Position numbers and translations under genes: made by a program. From Pseudomonas silvicola (GTDB taxonomy: Bacteria; Pseudomonadota; Gammaproteobacteria; Pseudomonadales; Pseudomonadaceae), in contig NZ_CP093280.1 of assembly GCF_026651855.1 (NCBI RefSeq), positions 1,714,001-1,778,000 on the forward strand: 64,000 nt of DNA, in the 5' to 3' direction. The notes beneath the pieces are model-generated. The model was given only the letters and a program-made list of their open reading frames with translations. It had not been told where the DNA came from and ran no database searches. This document shows positions 37,930 through 46,969 of the stretch, piece by piece; the first letter of the stretch is position 1, and every line of letters begins with the position of its first letter.

Positions 37930-38828
37930 CGCGGGTCGGTACGGCTGGCCTTGACCACTTCCTGCGGGTCGGCGTGCACCAGCACTTCGGCCTGCGGGTA
38001 AGCCTGCATGATCGCCGCCTCCACCTGTTCGCACAGGTCGTGGGCAACGGTGAGGGTCAACTGCCCAGGCAGTTCGAGGTGCAGTTGCACGAACCAGTGG
38101 TTGCCTGACATGCGCGTGCGCAAGTCGTGGGCGCCCAGCACGCCGGGCACGGCGCAGGCCAAGGCCAGCATCTGTTCACTGACATCGGCCGGCAGCTCCT
38201 GATCCATCAGGATCGCCGAGCTTTCCCGGGCGATCTGTACCGCGCTCCAAAGGATATACAGGGAAATACCCAGGCCGAAAAAGGCGTCCATCTGGCCGAG
38301 GCCGAACTGCGCCAGCAGCAGCGCTACCAGAATGCTGCCGTTGAGCATCATGTCCGAGCGGTAATGCAAGGAGTCCGCGCGAATGGCCGTGGAGCCGGTT
38401 TCGCGGATGACCTTGTACTGGATGGCCAGCAACCCTGCCGTGAGCACCAGCGACAGCACCATCACCGCGATGCCCAGGCCTGCCTGGCCCAGTGGTTGCG
38501 GGTTGTGCAGCCGCTCGACCGCCTGGTAGGCGATCAGCACCGCACTGAAACCGATGAACAGCGCCTGGGCCATGCCGGCCATGGCCTCTGCCTTGCCGTG
38601 CCCGTACCGGTGGTCGTCATCGGCAGGGCGCAGGGCGTAATGCACCGCCAGCAGGTTGAGAAACGAAGTCGCGCCGTCCAGCACCGAGTCGGTGAGGCCG
38701 GCCAGCAAGCTGACCGACCCGCTCAACCACCAGGCCACGGCCTTGGCGATGATCAGAATGGCGGCCACCGTCAGCGAAGCACGGGTGGCCAGGCGCAGCA
38801 GTTTGATGTGGCGAGCGGATGGGGTCAT
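37914..38828 (-). CDS. Cation diffusion facilitator family transporter (FieF-like)
   Basis: This 304-aa proton/metal antiporter has about six membrane helices and a cytoplasmic C-terminal ferredoxin-like domain. The metal-binding pattern of FieF/YiiP is visible: DSVLDGATSFLN in TM2, DDDHRYGHGKAEA after TM2, RADSLHYRSDMMLNGS in TM5, and ALACAVPGVLGAHDLRTRMSGNHWFVQLHLELPG in the C-domain. FieF-type carriers export Fe(II)/Zn(II). The specific metal cannot be settled here. The C-terminus overlaps the tail of the DUF6515 gene. Confidence 0.93.
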   Translation of the reverse strand: MTPSARHIKLLRLATRASLTVAAILIIAKAVAWWLSGSVSLLAGLTDSVLDGATSFLNLLAVHYALRPADDDHRYGHGKAEAMAGMAQALFIGFSAVLIAYQAVERLHNPQPLGQAGLGIAVMVLSLVLTAGLLAIQYKVIRETGSTAIRADSLHYRSDMMLNGSILVALLLAQFGLGQMDAFFGLGISLYILWSAVQIARESSAILMDQELPADVSEQMLALACAVPGVLGAHDLRTRMSGNHWFVQLHLELPGQLTLTVAHDLCEQVEAAIMQAYPQAEVLVHADPQEVVKASRTDPRQYTL

Positions 38829-38840
38829 GGGGGCCTGTTC

Positions 38841-39260
38841 TTACGCGGCGGGCTTGAGGCCGAACATTGCCAGCTGTTCGACGCTGCCACGGCTTTCGAT
38901 CAGGCGCGGGTCGTTCAGGGGCAGGCTGCGGCCCAGTTCGTTCTGCAGGATAGCTTCCAGTTTCGCCCGGTCTACCTTGCCATCGGCGCTGACGGCTTCG
39001 TGCAGTTTCTCCGGCGCCACCTGGGCGGTCTTGCCGTGGGGGAAGTAAATGGCGCCGGTGGCGAAGTCCACGCCAAAGGCGATCAGGCCGGGGATGATGT
39101 AGAACAGCAGGCCGACGGCGTCAGCCACGACGATCACCGGGTCAACGTGGCCGTCGATCTGGCCGCGACGCTCAGGGTAGAACAGGCTGCCGCAAGCAGT
39201 CACCTGGGTCAGCAGGGCGCCCACCAGGACGCCGCCAATCAAACGCGAAGGAATACGCAT
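38841..39260 (-). CDS. Small lipoprotein, YceK/YidQ-like
   Basis: The 139-aa protein starts MRIPSRLIGGVLVGALL and has a lipobox ending TQVTACGSLFYPERRGQ. This is followed by a hydrophobic segment, DPVIVVADAVGLLFYIIPGLIAFGVDFATGAIYFP, similar to YceK/YidQ-type lipoproteins. The second half is a charged helical region. Homologues in pseudomonads have sometimes been labelled polyribonucleotide nucleotidyltransferase, which the sequence does not support. GGAGATTCCC precedes the ATG at 39260. It is divergent from hrpB. Confidence 0.75.
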   Translation of the reverse strand: MRIPSRLIGGVLVGALLTQVTACGSLFYPERRGQIDGHVDPVIVVADAVGLLFYIIPGLIAFGVDFATGAIYFPHGKTAQVAPEKLHEAVSADGKVDRAKLEAILQNELGRSLPLNDPRLIESRGSVEQLAMFGLKPAA

Positions 39261-39378
39261 GGGAATCTCCGTAATGAAGGACACAACGTTACAGGCAAAA
39301 CGCCGTTACCAGTAGATAAGACCATGATAATAGGGCGCGGGTTCGCCGTTATACTCGTCGGCTTGCTTGGGAGCCACC

Positions 39379-41907
39379 ATGATTTCATTGCCGATTGATG
39401 CCGTTCTGCCAGCCCTTCGTGACGCCCTTTCGGCCCGTCACGAAGCGGTCCTCGAAGCCCCGCCCGGTGCTGGTAAAACTACCCGGGTGCCGCTGGCGCT
39501 GCTCGATGAACCCTGGCTGGCGGGCCAGACCATTCTCATGCTGGAGCCACGGCGCCTGGCGGCCCGCGCGGCGGCCGAGCGCCTGGCCAGTGAGTTGGGG
39601 GAGAAGGTCGGTGAAACTGTCGGTTACCGCATTCGCCTGGAAAGCCGGGTTGGTCCTGGAACCCGTATCGAGGTTGTGACCGAGGGCATTCTTACGCGGC
39701 GCCTGCAGGAAGACCCGGCGCTGGAGGGCGTGGGGCTGGTGATCTTTGACGAGTTCCATGAGCGCAGCCTGGACGCCGACCTGGCCCTGGCCCTGAGCCT
39801 CAATGGTCGGGAGTTGCTGCGCGATGACCCGCCGCTGAAAATCCTGCTGATGTCGGCCACCCTGGAAGGCGAGCGCTTGTCGTCCATGCTGGACCACGCC
39901 CCGGTGGTGCGCAGCGAGGGTCGCATGTTCCCGGTGGATATCCGCTGGGGCCGGCCGTTCCAGGCAGGTGAATACGTGGAGCCGCTAGTGGTCAACACCG
40001 TGCTCGAAGCGCTCAACGACGAGACCGGTAGCGTCCTGGTGTTTCTGCCGGGCCAGGCCGAGATTCGCCGCGTGCACCAGCAGTTGGCCGAAGCCTTGGG
40101 CGAAGGCGGCAACGTGTTGTTGTGCCCGCTGCACGGTGAACTGGACCTGGCCGCCCAGCGCGCGGCCATCGACCCGGCACCTGCCGGCAAGCGCAAGGTG
40201 GTGCTGGCCACCAACATCGCCGAGACCAGCCTCACCATCGACGGCGTGCGCGTGGTCGTCGACGCCGGGCTGGCCCGCGTGCCACGCTTCGACCCAGGCA
40301 GCGGCATGACCCGGCTGGACACCCAGCGTATCTCCCGCGCCAGTGCCACCCAGCGCGCTGGCCGGGCAGGGCGGTTGGAGCCGGGCGTGTGCTACCGCCT
40401 GTGGTCCGAGGCCCAGCATGAGCAATTGGCGGCGTACGGCGCCGCTGAAATCCTCCAGGCCGACCTGGCAGGGCTGGCCCTGCAACTGGGGCGCTGGGGC
40501 GTCACGCCCGGCCAACTGAGCTGGCTCGACCTGCCCCCGGCGGCTGCCTACAACCAGGCCCTGGACCTGTTGGTACGCCTGGGGGCGCTGGCTGACGCGG
40601 GCGGGGTCAGCCTCACTGACCATGGCCAGGCCATGGCCCAGTTGCCTGCCCACCCACGCATCGCCCACTTGCTGTTGCGTGGGCATGCCCTGGGGCTGGC
40701 AGACCTGGCCTGCGACGTTGCGGCATTGCTGGGTGAGCGCGACATCCTGCGTGGCGCCGGCGCCGACCTGCACAGCCGGCTGGGCCTGGTGTCGGGCGAG
40801 CAGCGCGGTGCGCGCGGCAGCCAGGGCGGTGTCCAGCGTGTACGGCAACTGGCTAGGCAATACCGCGGCTACCTCAAGGGCAATGGCCGCCAGCCGGTGG
40901 CCGACCCCCAGCACCCGCGTTGGCTGGGCGCGTTGCTGGCGCTCGCCTACCCGGACCGTGTCGCCCAGCAACGCCGGGCCGGTGGCGGCGAATACCGCCT
41001 GGCCAACGGCCGCGCTGCCCAATTCGGCGAACCGGACGCGCTGATGAAACACGAGTGGATCGTCATCGCTGACCTGGGCAGCCGCCAGGGCCAGCGCGAA
41101 GAACGCATCTACCTGGCCACCGATTTCGACGCGCAGCTGTTGGACGGCGTACTGGCCGAGCAAGTGCGCCAGGTGGATCAATTGGAATGGGACGAGCGCG
41201 AAGGCGTGCTGCGCGCCGAACGCCAGCGCAAGGTCGGCGAGCTGGTGCTCAGCCGTGAGCCATTACCCGGGCTGGACGACGCGGCCAGGGCACGCGCCCT
41301 GGCTGGCCTGGTGCGGCGCAAAGGCCTGGAACTGCTGCCCTGGACCCCCGAGCTGCGCCAGTGGCAGGCCCGGGTCGGTCTGCTGCGGCAACTGGACCTC
41401 GACCAGCAAGGCGCCAGCGACTGGCCGGACGTCAGCGACGCCGCGCTGCTGGCAACGCTGGAAGACTGGCTGGAGCCTTACCTGGGGAAAGTCACCCGCC
41501 TGAGCCACTTCGGCAACCTGGACCTGTCCTCCATCCTGCGCAACGCCTTGCCCTGGCCGCTGCCCCAGCGCCTGGACGAATGGGCGCCGCAGCACCTCAC
41601 CGTGCCATCAGGCAGCAACGTACGGCTGGACTACAGCGAGCTGCCGCCGATCCTGGCGGTGCGCCTGCAAGAACTGTTCGGCCTGGAAGACACCCCGCGC
41701 ATCGCCAATGGTCGGCTACAGGTCAAGCTGCACCTGCTATCGCCGGCGCGGCGGCCGGTACAGGTCACCCAAGACCTGGCCAACTTCTGGCGTACCACTT
41801 ATGCCGAAGTGAAGAAAGACCTGAAGGGGCGCTATCCAAAGCACTACTGGCCGGATGATCCGTTGGTGGCGGAGGCCACGGCGCGGGTGAAGCCGAGGGG
41901 GAAGTGA
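39379..41907 (+). CDS. hrpB: ATP-dependent RNA helicase HrpB
   Basis: This 842-aa DEAH/DExH-box helicase has motif I EAPPGAGKTTRVP, motif II as DEFHERSLDADLA, motif III SATLEG, motif V TNIAETSLTIDGV, and motif VI QRAGRAGRLEPG. The HrpB-specific C-terminal region (WPLPQRLDEWAPQHLTVPSG to RPVQVTQDLANFWRTTYAEVKKDLKGRYPKHYWPDDP) is complete. ATG at 39379 after TGGGAG was chosen; TTG at 39367 is possible. The cellular RNA target of HrpB is unclear. This is the last backbone gene before the accessory region. Confidence 0.96.
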   Translation: MISLPIDAVLPALRDALSARHEAVLEAPPGAGKTTRVPLALLDEPWLAGQTILMLEPRRLAARAAAERLASELGEKVGETVGYRIRLESRVGPGTRIEVVTEGILTRRLQEDPALEGVGLVIFDEFHERSLDADLALALSLNGRELLRDDPPLKILLMSATLEGERLSSMLDHAPVVRSEGRMFPVDIRWGRPFQAGEYVEPLVVNTVLEALNDETGSVLVFLPGQAEIRRVHQQLAEALGEGGNVLLCPLHGELDLAAQRAAIDPAPAGKRKVVLATNIAETSLTIDGVRVVVDAGLARVPRFDPGSGMTRLDTQRISRASATQRAGRAGRLEPGVCYRLWSEAQHEQLAAYGAAEILQADLAGLALQLGRWGVTPGQLSWLDLPPAAAYNQALDLLVRLGALADAGGVSLTDHGQAMAQLPAHPRIAHLLLRGHALGLADLACDVAALLGERDILRGAGADLHSRLGLVSGEQRGARGSQGGVQRVRQLARQYRGYLKGNGRQPVADPQHPRWLGALLALAYPDRVAQQRRAGGGEYRLANGRAAQFGEPDALMKHEWIVIADLGSRQGQREERIYLATDFDAQLLDGVLAEQVRQVDQLEWDEREGVLRAERQRKVGELVLSREPLPGLDDAARARALAGLVRRKGLELLPWTPELRQWQARVGLLRQLDLDQQGASDWPDVSDAALLATLEDWLEPYLGKVTRLSHFGNLDLSSILRNALPWPLPQRLDEWAPQHLTVPSGSNVRLDYSELPPILAVRLQELFGLEDTPRIANGRLQVKLHLLSPARRPVQVTQDLANFWRTTYAEVKKDLKGRYPKHYWPDDPLVAEATARVKPRGK

Positions 41908-42407
41908 GGGTAATTTGGGGGATGCTGGGTGAGCGTCGTTACCTCGCGCTCACATTGAGCAGCTTCCGAGGTCAGTAAAGCTGAAGTTTTGAGAGAAGGC
42001 GAGAGTAGGTCTAGTCACTTGTTAATAACGGCCAGCAATTGGCCGAGGTCCAAGAGTTTGCCGAGGCGGCCCCACACTGCGCTGGTCGCTTACATATGGT
42101 CGTCGTTCAGAAAAGGGTAGTTGGTTATCTGCGCTATTGTTTTTGGTCGAGAGAGAAAGTGCTACGTGATACATAATGTTTCATAAGTCATGGAGGTGGA
42201 TCTGTAATGTCGGCTTGAATGGCTCGCTACTAAGTTTGGTAGTTGTGCGGAAGCTTAAGTAATGGTAGTAGTATCGCAGCGCAAGGAGGCTGTCAGATCA
42301 AGGCATTTTTGGATTTTTGGGCCTATACTGCGGGTCAGCTGGTTCGGAAGTGTAGACAAATATTCTTACAAAATAACTAAAAAACTGTGTGGATCTCCGA
42401 GGTGCGC
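41908..42407. other. AT-richer boundary region between hrpB and the accessory cluster
   Basis: This is a 500-base stretch without a convincing gene. Base composition shifts from GC-rich to noticeably AT-rich by about 42.1 kb (for example TAATGTTTCATAAGTCATGG near 42175), and this continues through the LuxR gene. I saw no tRNA, integrase, transposase or obvious terminal direct repeat. The segment probably contains the promoter of the LuxR gene and marks the left end of the acquired block. Confidence 0.6.
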
Positions 42408-43121
42408 ATGACATGTGAGTGCATGAAGTGGTATGCCCAGACCGATGCTGCATTTGATAAAGCTCGTGGGCTAAGTGATGTTGGGCGTATTCTTGGGCAA
42501 GAAGCCGCTGGGGGGCGCTTCCAGCAGGCCATTCTGATCATGAAGTCATCGGTGCCATTTTCGCGCCCCAGTTTCTACCTAATGACTGGGGAAGGCCCGC
42601 CGGCGCTCCATCAAGGTGGCGATGGAAGACTCTCTGGGCTTGATCGGGTATTGAGTAGAAGCGTTGCTTCAGCGGATGTAACGGTATGGTCTCAAGCCTT
42701 AGCTCTTGAAGATAGCGTTTGTTGTGACGGCCTGGTAAGCGAGCTAGGAGTGCACGGTATCACCTACGCAGCAATGGGTGCTAATAGTACATTGTACTCC
42801 ATCTCTTACACGCGGAATGGACCGGCAGTGACAGAGGGTGATAGGGGCGCAGTCGCTTGGAAGCTTAGATATCTAAATGACTTGGTCCGGCGATATTGCG
42901 AGGCTTTGGATCTTTTTGAGTGTGGTACGCCGGCGCTGACGGAACGAGAGATTGAAATACTCCGATGGACGGCGGATGGGAAGTGCACAAATGGTGTTGC
43001 TACGATCCTCGGGATATCTGGTAATACCGTCAACTATCATCTGAAGCAAATATCCAAAAAAATGAACTGTAACACGAAGCTACAAGCGGCTACTTATGCG
43101 GCAGCTATCAATATGATATAG
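42408..43121 (+). CDS. LuxR-family transcriptional regulator with autoinducer-binding-type N-terminal domain
   Basis: This 237-aa protein has a C-terminal LuxR/FixJ helix-turn-helix (LTEREIEILRWTADGKCTNG, VATILGISGNTVNYHLKQIS). The N-terminal ~160 residues are of the size and place of an acyl-homoserine-lactone domain but poorly conserved. The ATG at 42408 follows GAGG; GTG at 42387 is possible. No luxI synthase is in the window, so it is a solo regulator here. Codon use is AT-richer than the backbone. It is divergent from the minus-strand PKS operon, whose 3' end faces it, and is the obvious candidate pathway regulator (inference). Confidence 0.85.
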   Translation: MTCECMKWYAQTDAAFDKARGLSDVGRILGQEAAGGRFQQAILIMKSSVPFSRPSFYLMTGEGPPALHQGGDGRLSGLDRVLSRSVASADVTVWSQALALEDSVCCDGLVSELGVHGITYAAMGANSTLYSISYTRNGPAVTEGDRGAVAWKLRYLNDLVRRYCEALDLFECGTPALTEREIEILRWTADGKCTNGVATILGISGNTVNYHLKQISKKMNCNTKLQAATYAAAINMI

Positions 43122-43511
43122 GCGATATGCCTCTCCAATGCAGTTTGGCTGTTGACGCGGTTTGCTCTCAGCGGTGATCGTCCTACCGCAAGTATTGGTG
43201 GCCGCAGGTCCAATTTTAAGGCTCAGTCTGATGTCTGTCAGAGCTGAGAGGCAGAGCCATGATGGGGGTATGTCGAAATATTGAAAACGTAGCCTCTATA
43301 AGGCAAAGTCGCTACTGTGAAGGTGTTATGAAGTTGCGCAGTTTAAGCAGGGTGTAGGGCTGTTTTTAGTTTTGTTGTTTGTGGGTTTAAAATGATAAGA
43401 AGAATTTCTAATTGTGGGTGTCTATGGTGGAGTTAGTGCCGCTATTGTTTGCTATGTCGAGATATATAATAATCGATTGTCGGTATTTGTCGTAGCGGTC
43501 GTACGCTTGAA
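43122..43511. other. Spacer between the LuxR gene and the ACP-like gene
   Basis: The 390 bases are AT-rich and non-coding as far as I can see. An imperfect palindrome at 43222-43248 (CTCAG...CTGA / TCAG...CTGAG) could be a 3'-end hairpin of the LuxR transcript or an operator. It has no T-run. Confidence 0.4.
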
Positions 43512-43718
43512 TTGTCGATTATCGTTACTTCGGACGAAAGAGTCAAATCTTCTAGCCTCAGCGCAGAAACTGAAGGCATGGGTATTGATTCGTTGAAGCT
43601 GATCGATATGGTGATGTCGGTAGAGCGCGTGTTCGGCACAGAGCTGTATGATGATGCGCTTGTTCGCGGTCGCGCCGTATGCGAACTGTGGCGCGAAATT
43701 GAAAGCGCCAAGGCCTGA
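43512..43718 (+). CDS. Short acyl-carrier-protein-like gene, possibly truncated
   Basis: The 68-aa frame contains GIDSLKLIDMVMSVERVFG, a good match to the ACP phosphopantetheine site (DSL, serine about residue 27) and helix II, followed by a plausible helix III/IV region (VRGRAVCELWREIESAK). A standard ACP has about 35 residues before that serine, including helix I. Here the N-terminus (SIIVTSDERVKSSSLSAETEG) is shorter and not convincingly helical, the start is TTG, and no clear ribosome binding site is present. It could be a remnant or an N-terminally rearranged carrier protein. It lies opposite in strand to the PKS operon. Confidence 0.5.
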   Translation: MSIIVTSDERVKSSSLSAETEGMGIDSLKLIDMVMSVERVFGTELYDDALVRGRAVCELWREIESAKA

Positions 43719-44057
43719 GGCATTCATCACTAGTCGTGATTAACGCACGCCGGATCACTCAAGCAGTGTGGGGAGCCACGGGCTCGATTTGAACCCTGGT
43801 AATGCCACCATCGAGATGAGTTTGCACATTTTCCGCTCGGAGCTTTTCATAACCCCCGCGACTATACAGTCCTGATTGACCGATACGCCTCGTATCCGTC
43901 TACGCGGGCACTGAAGGCGGATACCGATATGCTGCATACCGCCTTTCCTGTTCGTGGTCTGCCTTTAGGGTGCATACCTATGGGAAAACGGCAAGCCGGT
44001 GGCTGGATTTTTTTGCACCAGCAATAACAGAGGGGTCGGTGGCTCAGGGTCCGCTAT
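43719..44057. other. Spacer between the ACP-like gene and the end of the PKS operon
   Basis: The 339 bases between a plus-strand gene end and the 3' end of the minus-strand operon show no convincing gene and no textbook terminator in either direction. A T-run (GGATTTTTTTGCACC, near 44010) exists without a good stem. Confidence 0.4.
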
Positions 44058-45689
44058 TCACCGTCCGTCAGCATTCCACGGCTGGTAGCGCCAACCCTTC
44101 GGTTGCCAGATAATCTGGTGCGTCAAGTCCAAGGCCTGCAGAAAATTACAGTCATGGGCACTCACAATAAGCGCGCCCTTGAATTGTCCGAGCAACTGCT
44201 CGACTGCCTCCAGGGCCGCGATGTCGAGATGGTTGTTCACTTCATCGAGCAGCAACAGCTGCGTCTCTTCAAGGCCGCCTGCCAGCCAAGCGAGCGCCGC
44301 GCGCAGGCGCTCGCCACCACTGAGTCGACCGAATGGCGTAGCCATCTGCCGAGCGTCGAGCCCGGCGTTGGCGAATACCTGGCGAAAGCGGCCCTCCTCG
44401 AAAGTGCCCAGCTCATTGCGCAGCACTTGCTCAATACTCTGGTTGAGGTCGAAGGTATGAGCATGTTGGTCTATCAGGTGAGTACGTAAGACATGCCGGG
44501 CGATGCCGCTAGCGGGCGCCAGTTGCCCGGCTATCACCTTCAACAGGGTTGATTTTCCGCAGCCGTTCGGCCCGATCAACGCGACTCGCATCGGGCCGTG
44601 CAGGGTGAGATCGATGAAGCGGCTTTCGGGTGGGCCGTAGGGAAGCTCGCAGTGTTCGAGCATGACCACCTGGGTCGCAGTGGCGACCAGACCGGTCGGT
44701 GCGAGCAGTTGGCTTGAGCGTACCGGCTCCACGTTCGCACTCGCCTGGTTGACCCGCTCGCGCGCCATCTGGCTCAGGCGCGCATGCTGGATGCGTTGAT
44801 GGCCGCTATGTTGTTCGGCGCGCTCTGCCTGCGCGTTGGCGACGATGGCTGGGGTACCGGTAGCGCGCGCCACCTTGCGACCATGACTGGCTCTTTGCAT
44901 CTCGCGCTGGCGGGCCATGGCTATCTGGTGCTCTACGCTGTCACGTGCCGCGCGTGCCCTGATCAGTGTAGTCTGGGCGTTGTCCTGCTCGGCCTTGCGC
45001 TGCTCGCGATAGCTGCTGTAGCCGCCGCTGTATTGAACGAGGGCGTCGCTGCGAAGCTCGAGGATACGATCGGCATGTTCCAGCAGCGCTCGATCGTGGG
45101 AGATGACAATGCAGGTTTCCTTACCCTCACGCAGCTCTTTACTCAACTGGGCACGGGCCTGACGATCCAGATGATTGGTGGGCTCGTCGAGTATCAGTAC
45201 CCGCGCTCCGCCAAGGCGCAGACCGGCCAGCATCAGGCGTACAGTCTCGCCTCCGCTCAAGGCCTCGCTCGCGCGATCAAGTGGCAAATGGGCCAGACCC
45301 AGGCGCGTCAGACAGGCATGGATATCGCCCGGCAAGTTCCAGCGGTCGTCGATCAGATCGAACAGCGCCGGGTCGTAGGCCCCCGCTTCGAGCTCGGCCA
45401 GGGCCTGCAAAGCGCTTTGTACTCCCAACAGGTCGGCAACGGTGCCGCTGATGGGCCCGAGCCATTGCGGCAAATAACCGACATGGCCATCGCACTGAAC
45501 GCTACCTTCACTCGCAGCCAAGCGCCCCGCCATGATCTGCGCCAACATCGATTTGCCGCTGCCATTGGGCCCCATGATGCCCGTGAACTGTCTGGAGAAC
45601 GTCGCGTTCAGCCCCGAGAACAATGGCCTACCGTCTGGCAGCCGCAAGGTCACGTCCTTGACGATCAGGGTGGCGTTGTCGCTACTCAT
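44058..45689 (-). CDS. ABC-F family ATPase, probable ribosome-protection (self-resistance) factor
   Basis: The 543-aa soluble protein has two ABC ATPase domains and no membrane segment. Domain 1 has Walker A GIMGPNGSGKSMLA, signature LSGGETVRLMLAG and Walker B LILDEPTNHLD. Domain 2 has ALIGPNGCGKSTLL, LSGGERLRAALAW and LLLLDEVNNHLD, where Val replaces the usual Pro of DEPTN. A ~100-residue charged helical linker (from EQRKAEQDNAQTTLIRARAA) separates them; this region of ABC-F proteins reaches toward the peptidyl-transferase centre. It is the last gene of the PKS operon and overlaps the MFS gene by 8 bases. Position plus family suggest protection of the host ribosome against the cluster product (inference). 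A housekeeping ABC-F role is the alternative. Confidence 0.85.
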   Translation of the reverse strand: MSSDNATLIVKDVTLRLPDGRPLFSGLNATFSRQFTGIMGPNGSGKSMLAQIMAGRLAASEGSVQCDGHVGYLPQWLGPISGTVADLLGVQSALQALAELEAGAYDPALFDLIDDRWNLPGDIHACLTRLGLAHLPLDRASEALSGGETVRLMLAGLRLGGARVLILDEPTNHLDRQARAQLSKELREGKETCIVISHDRALLEHADRILELRSDALVQYSGGYSSYREQRKAEQDNAQTTLIRARAARDSVEHQIAMARQREMQRASHGRKVARATGTPAIVANAQAERAEQHSGHQRIQHARLSQMARERVNQASANVEPVRSSQLLAPTGLVATATQVVMLEHCELPYGPPESRFIDLTLHGPMRVALIGPNGCGKSTLLKVIAGQLAPASGIARHVLRTHLIDQHAHTFDLNQSIEQVLRNELGTFEEGRFRQVFANAGLDARQMATPFGRLSGGERLRAALAWLAGGLEETQLLLLDEVNNHLDIAALEAVEQLLGQFKGALIVSAHDCNFLQALDLTHQIIWQPKGWRYQPWNADGR

Positions 45690-46911
45690 CTCGAGCTCTT
45701 CCTGAACCCAGAATGACCCAGCTCAGGACCAGCGCACCCACACTCAACGAGGCCAGCAGCAGATTGCCCCAGACGCCGATTACCCCGCCCAGCAATGCTG
45801 TGACGGCTGCAGCGCCAGCAGCCAGTGAAGCGGCGATGCCCAGCACCGTGCCACGCAGGCTTGACTGCTCACATGCCAGGGCATGCCCTATCACGGCAGT
45901 GTAGGCCACCCCATAAGCGATTGCGGCAAGCGCACCGAAAACCAGGGCAAGCAGGTTGTCGAGAGTGGCTGCTAGCAGTGCGCAGCTTACGACCAGCGCG
46001 AGTATGGCAGCGCGTGCGATCCGTGGCGCTGGATACCGGGTTTGCAAGGCTCCTGCCACCCAGATGAAGGCGATGCACATGCCGATCCCGACGACTGTCA
46101 GCAGTAGGCTGATGCTGCCTACAGCCTGGCTCTGGCGTGCGAGCATCCAGGGCAGGTACTGGTAGAAGAGGTTCCAGCCAATTTGCAGCCAGAGAAGTGC
46201 GAGCAAGGGTCTACGCGTGGCTGGCGAGGTGAAACCGTTCAAGACCTGCCTGATCAGCGATGCGCCCGTTGTTACAGCCTGAGCTGGGGTAGAAGGCAGT
46301 AAAAAAGCCATCAATAGGCACAGGATGCTGAGGGCCAGCGCGACCTGCAAAGGCAGGAGCATGCTATCCCCCGGCGCATGACCTGCCAGCAGGATACCTG
46401 TGAGCGCGGGACCGGCGAAAAAACCCGCTGTCATGGCAAACATTACCCAGCCAATGCGTTTCATTGCGCTATCGGGGGTTTGGACCAACATGGCCTGCGC
46501 CACCGGGACGCTACCGGCAAAGGTGCCTCCCAGCAAGCGCCCGGCAATTAGCAAGCCCACACTGCCCAGGCTTACCGCCCAAGTGCTCAGGGCGTAGCCG
46601 GCGACAGACCCTGCCACCGCAAGCAGAAGCGTTGGGCGCCGCCCGATCCGATCTGAAAGTGCACCCAGCAGAGGCGCGCCCACCATCATCGCAAAGGCGT
46701 AGCCTGCCAACAGCACGCCGTAGAGCCAAGCGGTCCGAGCGGCGGTAGGTGCGCTGGCGAAAACCACCCCGGCAGGATCGCCCGGGTCGAGCAGCATCGG
46801 TAACATCGGCAGTAGCAATGCCGTGCCCAGGCCGTCGATGAAAATGATCATCAGCAGGATCAAGGGTGCCGCCTTGATAGTGGCGTGTGTCTGCGAGACA
46901 AGGGTAGTCAT
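45682..46911 (-). CDS. Major facilitator superfamily transporter, probable product exporter
   Basis: This 409-aa hydrophobic protein has about twelve membrane helices. MFS motif A is present as GALSDRIGRRPTLLL after TM2, and AGRLLGGTFAGSVPVAQAML is in the TM4 region, typical of drug/proton antiporters of the DHA1 group. A strong AAGGAG site precedes the ATG. It overlaps the ABC-F gene and lies 58 bases downstream of the isochorismatase-like gene. Being within the biosynthetic operon it is likely the exporter of the polyketide (inference). Confidence 0.9.
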   Translation of the reverse strand: MTTLVSQTHATIKAAPLILLMIIFIDGLGTALLLPMLPMLLDPGDPAGVVFASAPTAARTAWLYGVLLAGYAFAMMVGAPLLGALSDRIGRRPTLLLAVAGSVAGYALSTWAVSLGSVGLLIAGRLLGGTFAGSVPVAQAMLVQTPDSAMKRIGWVMFAMTAGFFAGPALTGILLAGHAPGDSMLLPLQVALALSILCLLMAFLLPSTPAQAVTTGASLIRQVLNGFTSPATRRPLLALLWLQIGWNLFYQYLPWMLARQSQAVGSISLLLTVVGIGMCIAFIWVAGALQTRYPAPRIARAAILALVVSCALLAATLDNLLALVFGALAAIAYGVAYTAVIGHALACEQSSLRGTVLGIAASLAAGAAAVTALLGGVIGVWGNLLLASLSVGALVLSWVILGSGRARDE

Positions 46912-46969
46912 GGCTGGCTCCTTGCGAAAAAGGTGCGAGTGGGAATGGTGTCAGGTGCGGCAATCCGAG

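Noticed and set aside
38841..39260. Annotation as polyribonucleotide nucleotidyltransferase sometimes attached to homologues
   Set aside because: The protein is a 139-aa lipoprotein with no RNase PH, KH or S1 sequence.
43755..43815. TTTGAACC-type sequence near 43787 resembling a tRNA T-arm (possible attachment site)
   Set aside because: The flanking bases do not form a T-stem or acceptor stem and no anticodon arm can be drawn, so neither a tRNA nor a tRNA-derived att site is supported.
41908..44057. Search for integrase, transposase or terminal direct repeats marking a mobile island
   Set aside because: No such gene or clear repeat pair was found. Only composition suggests acquisition.
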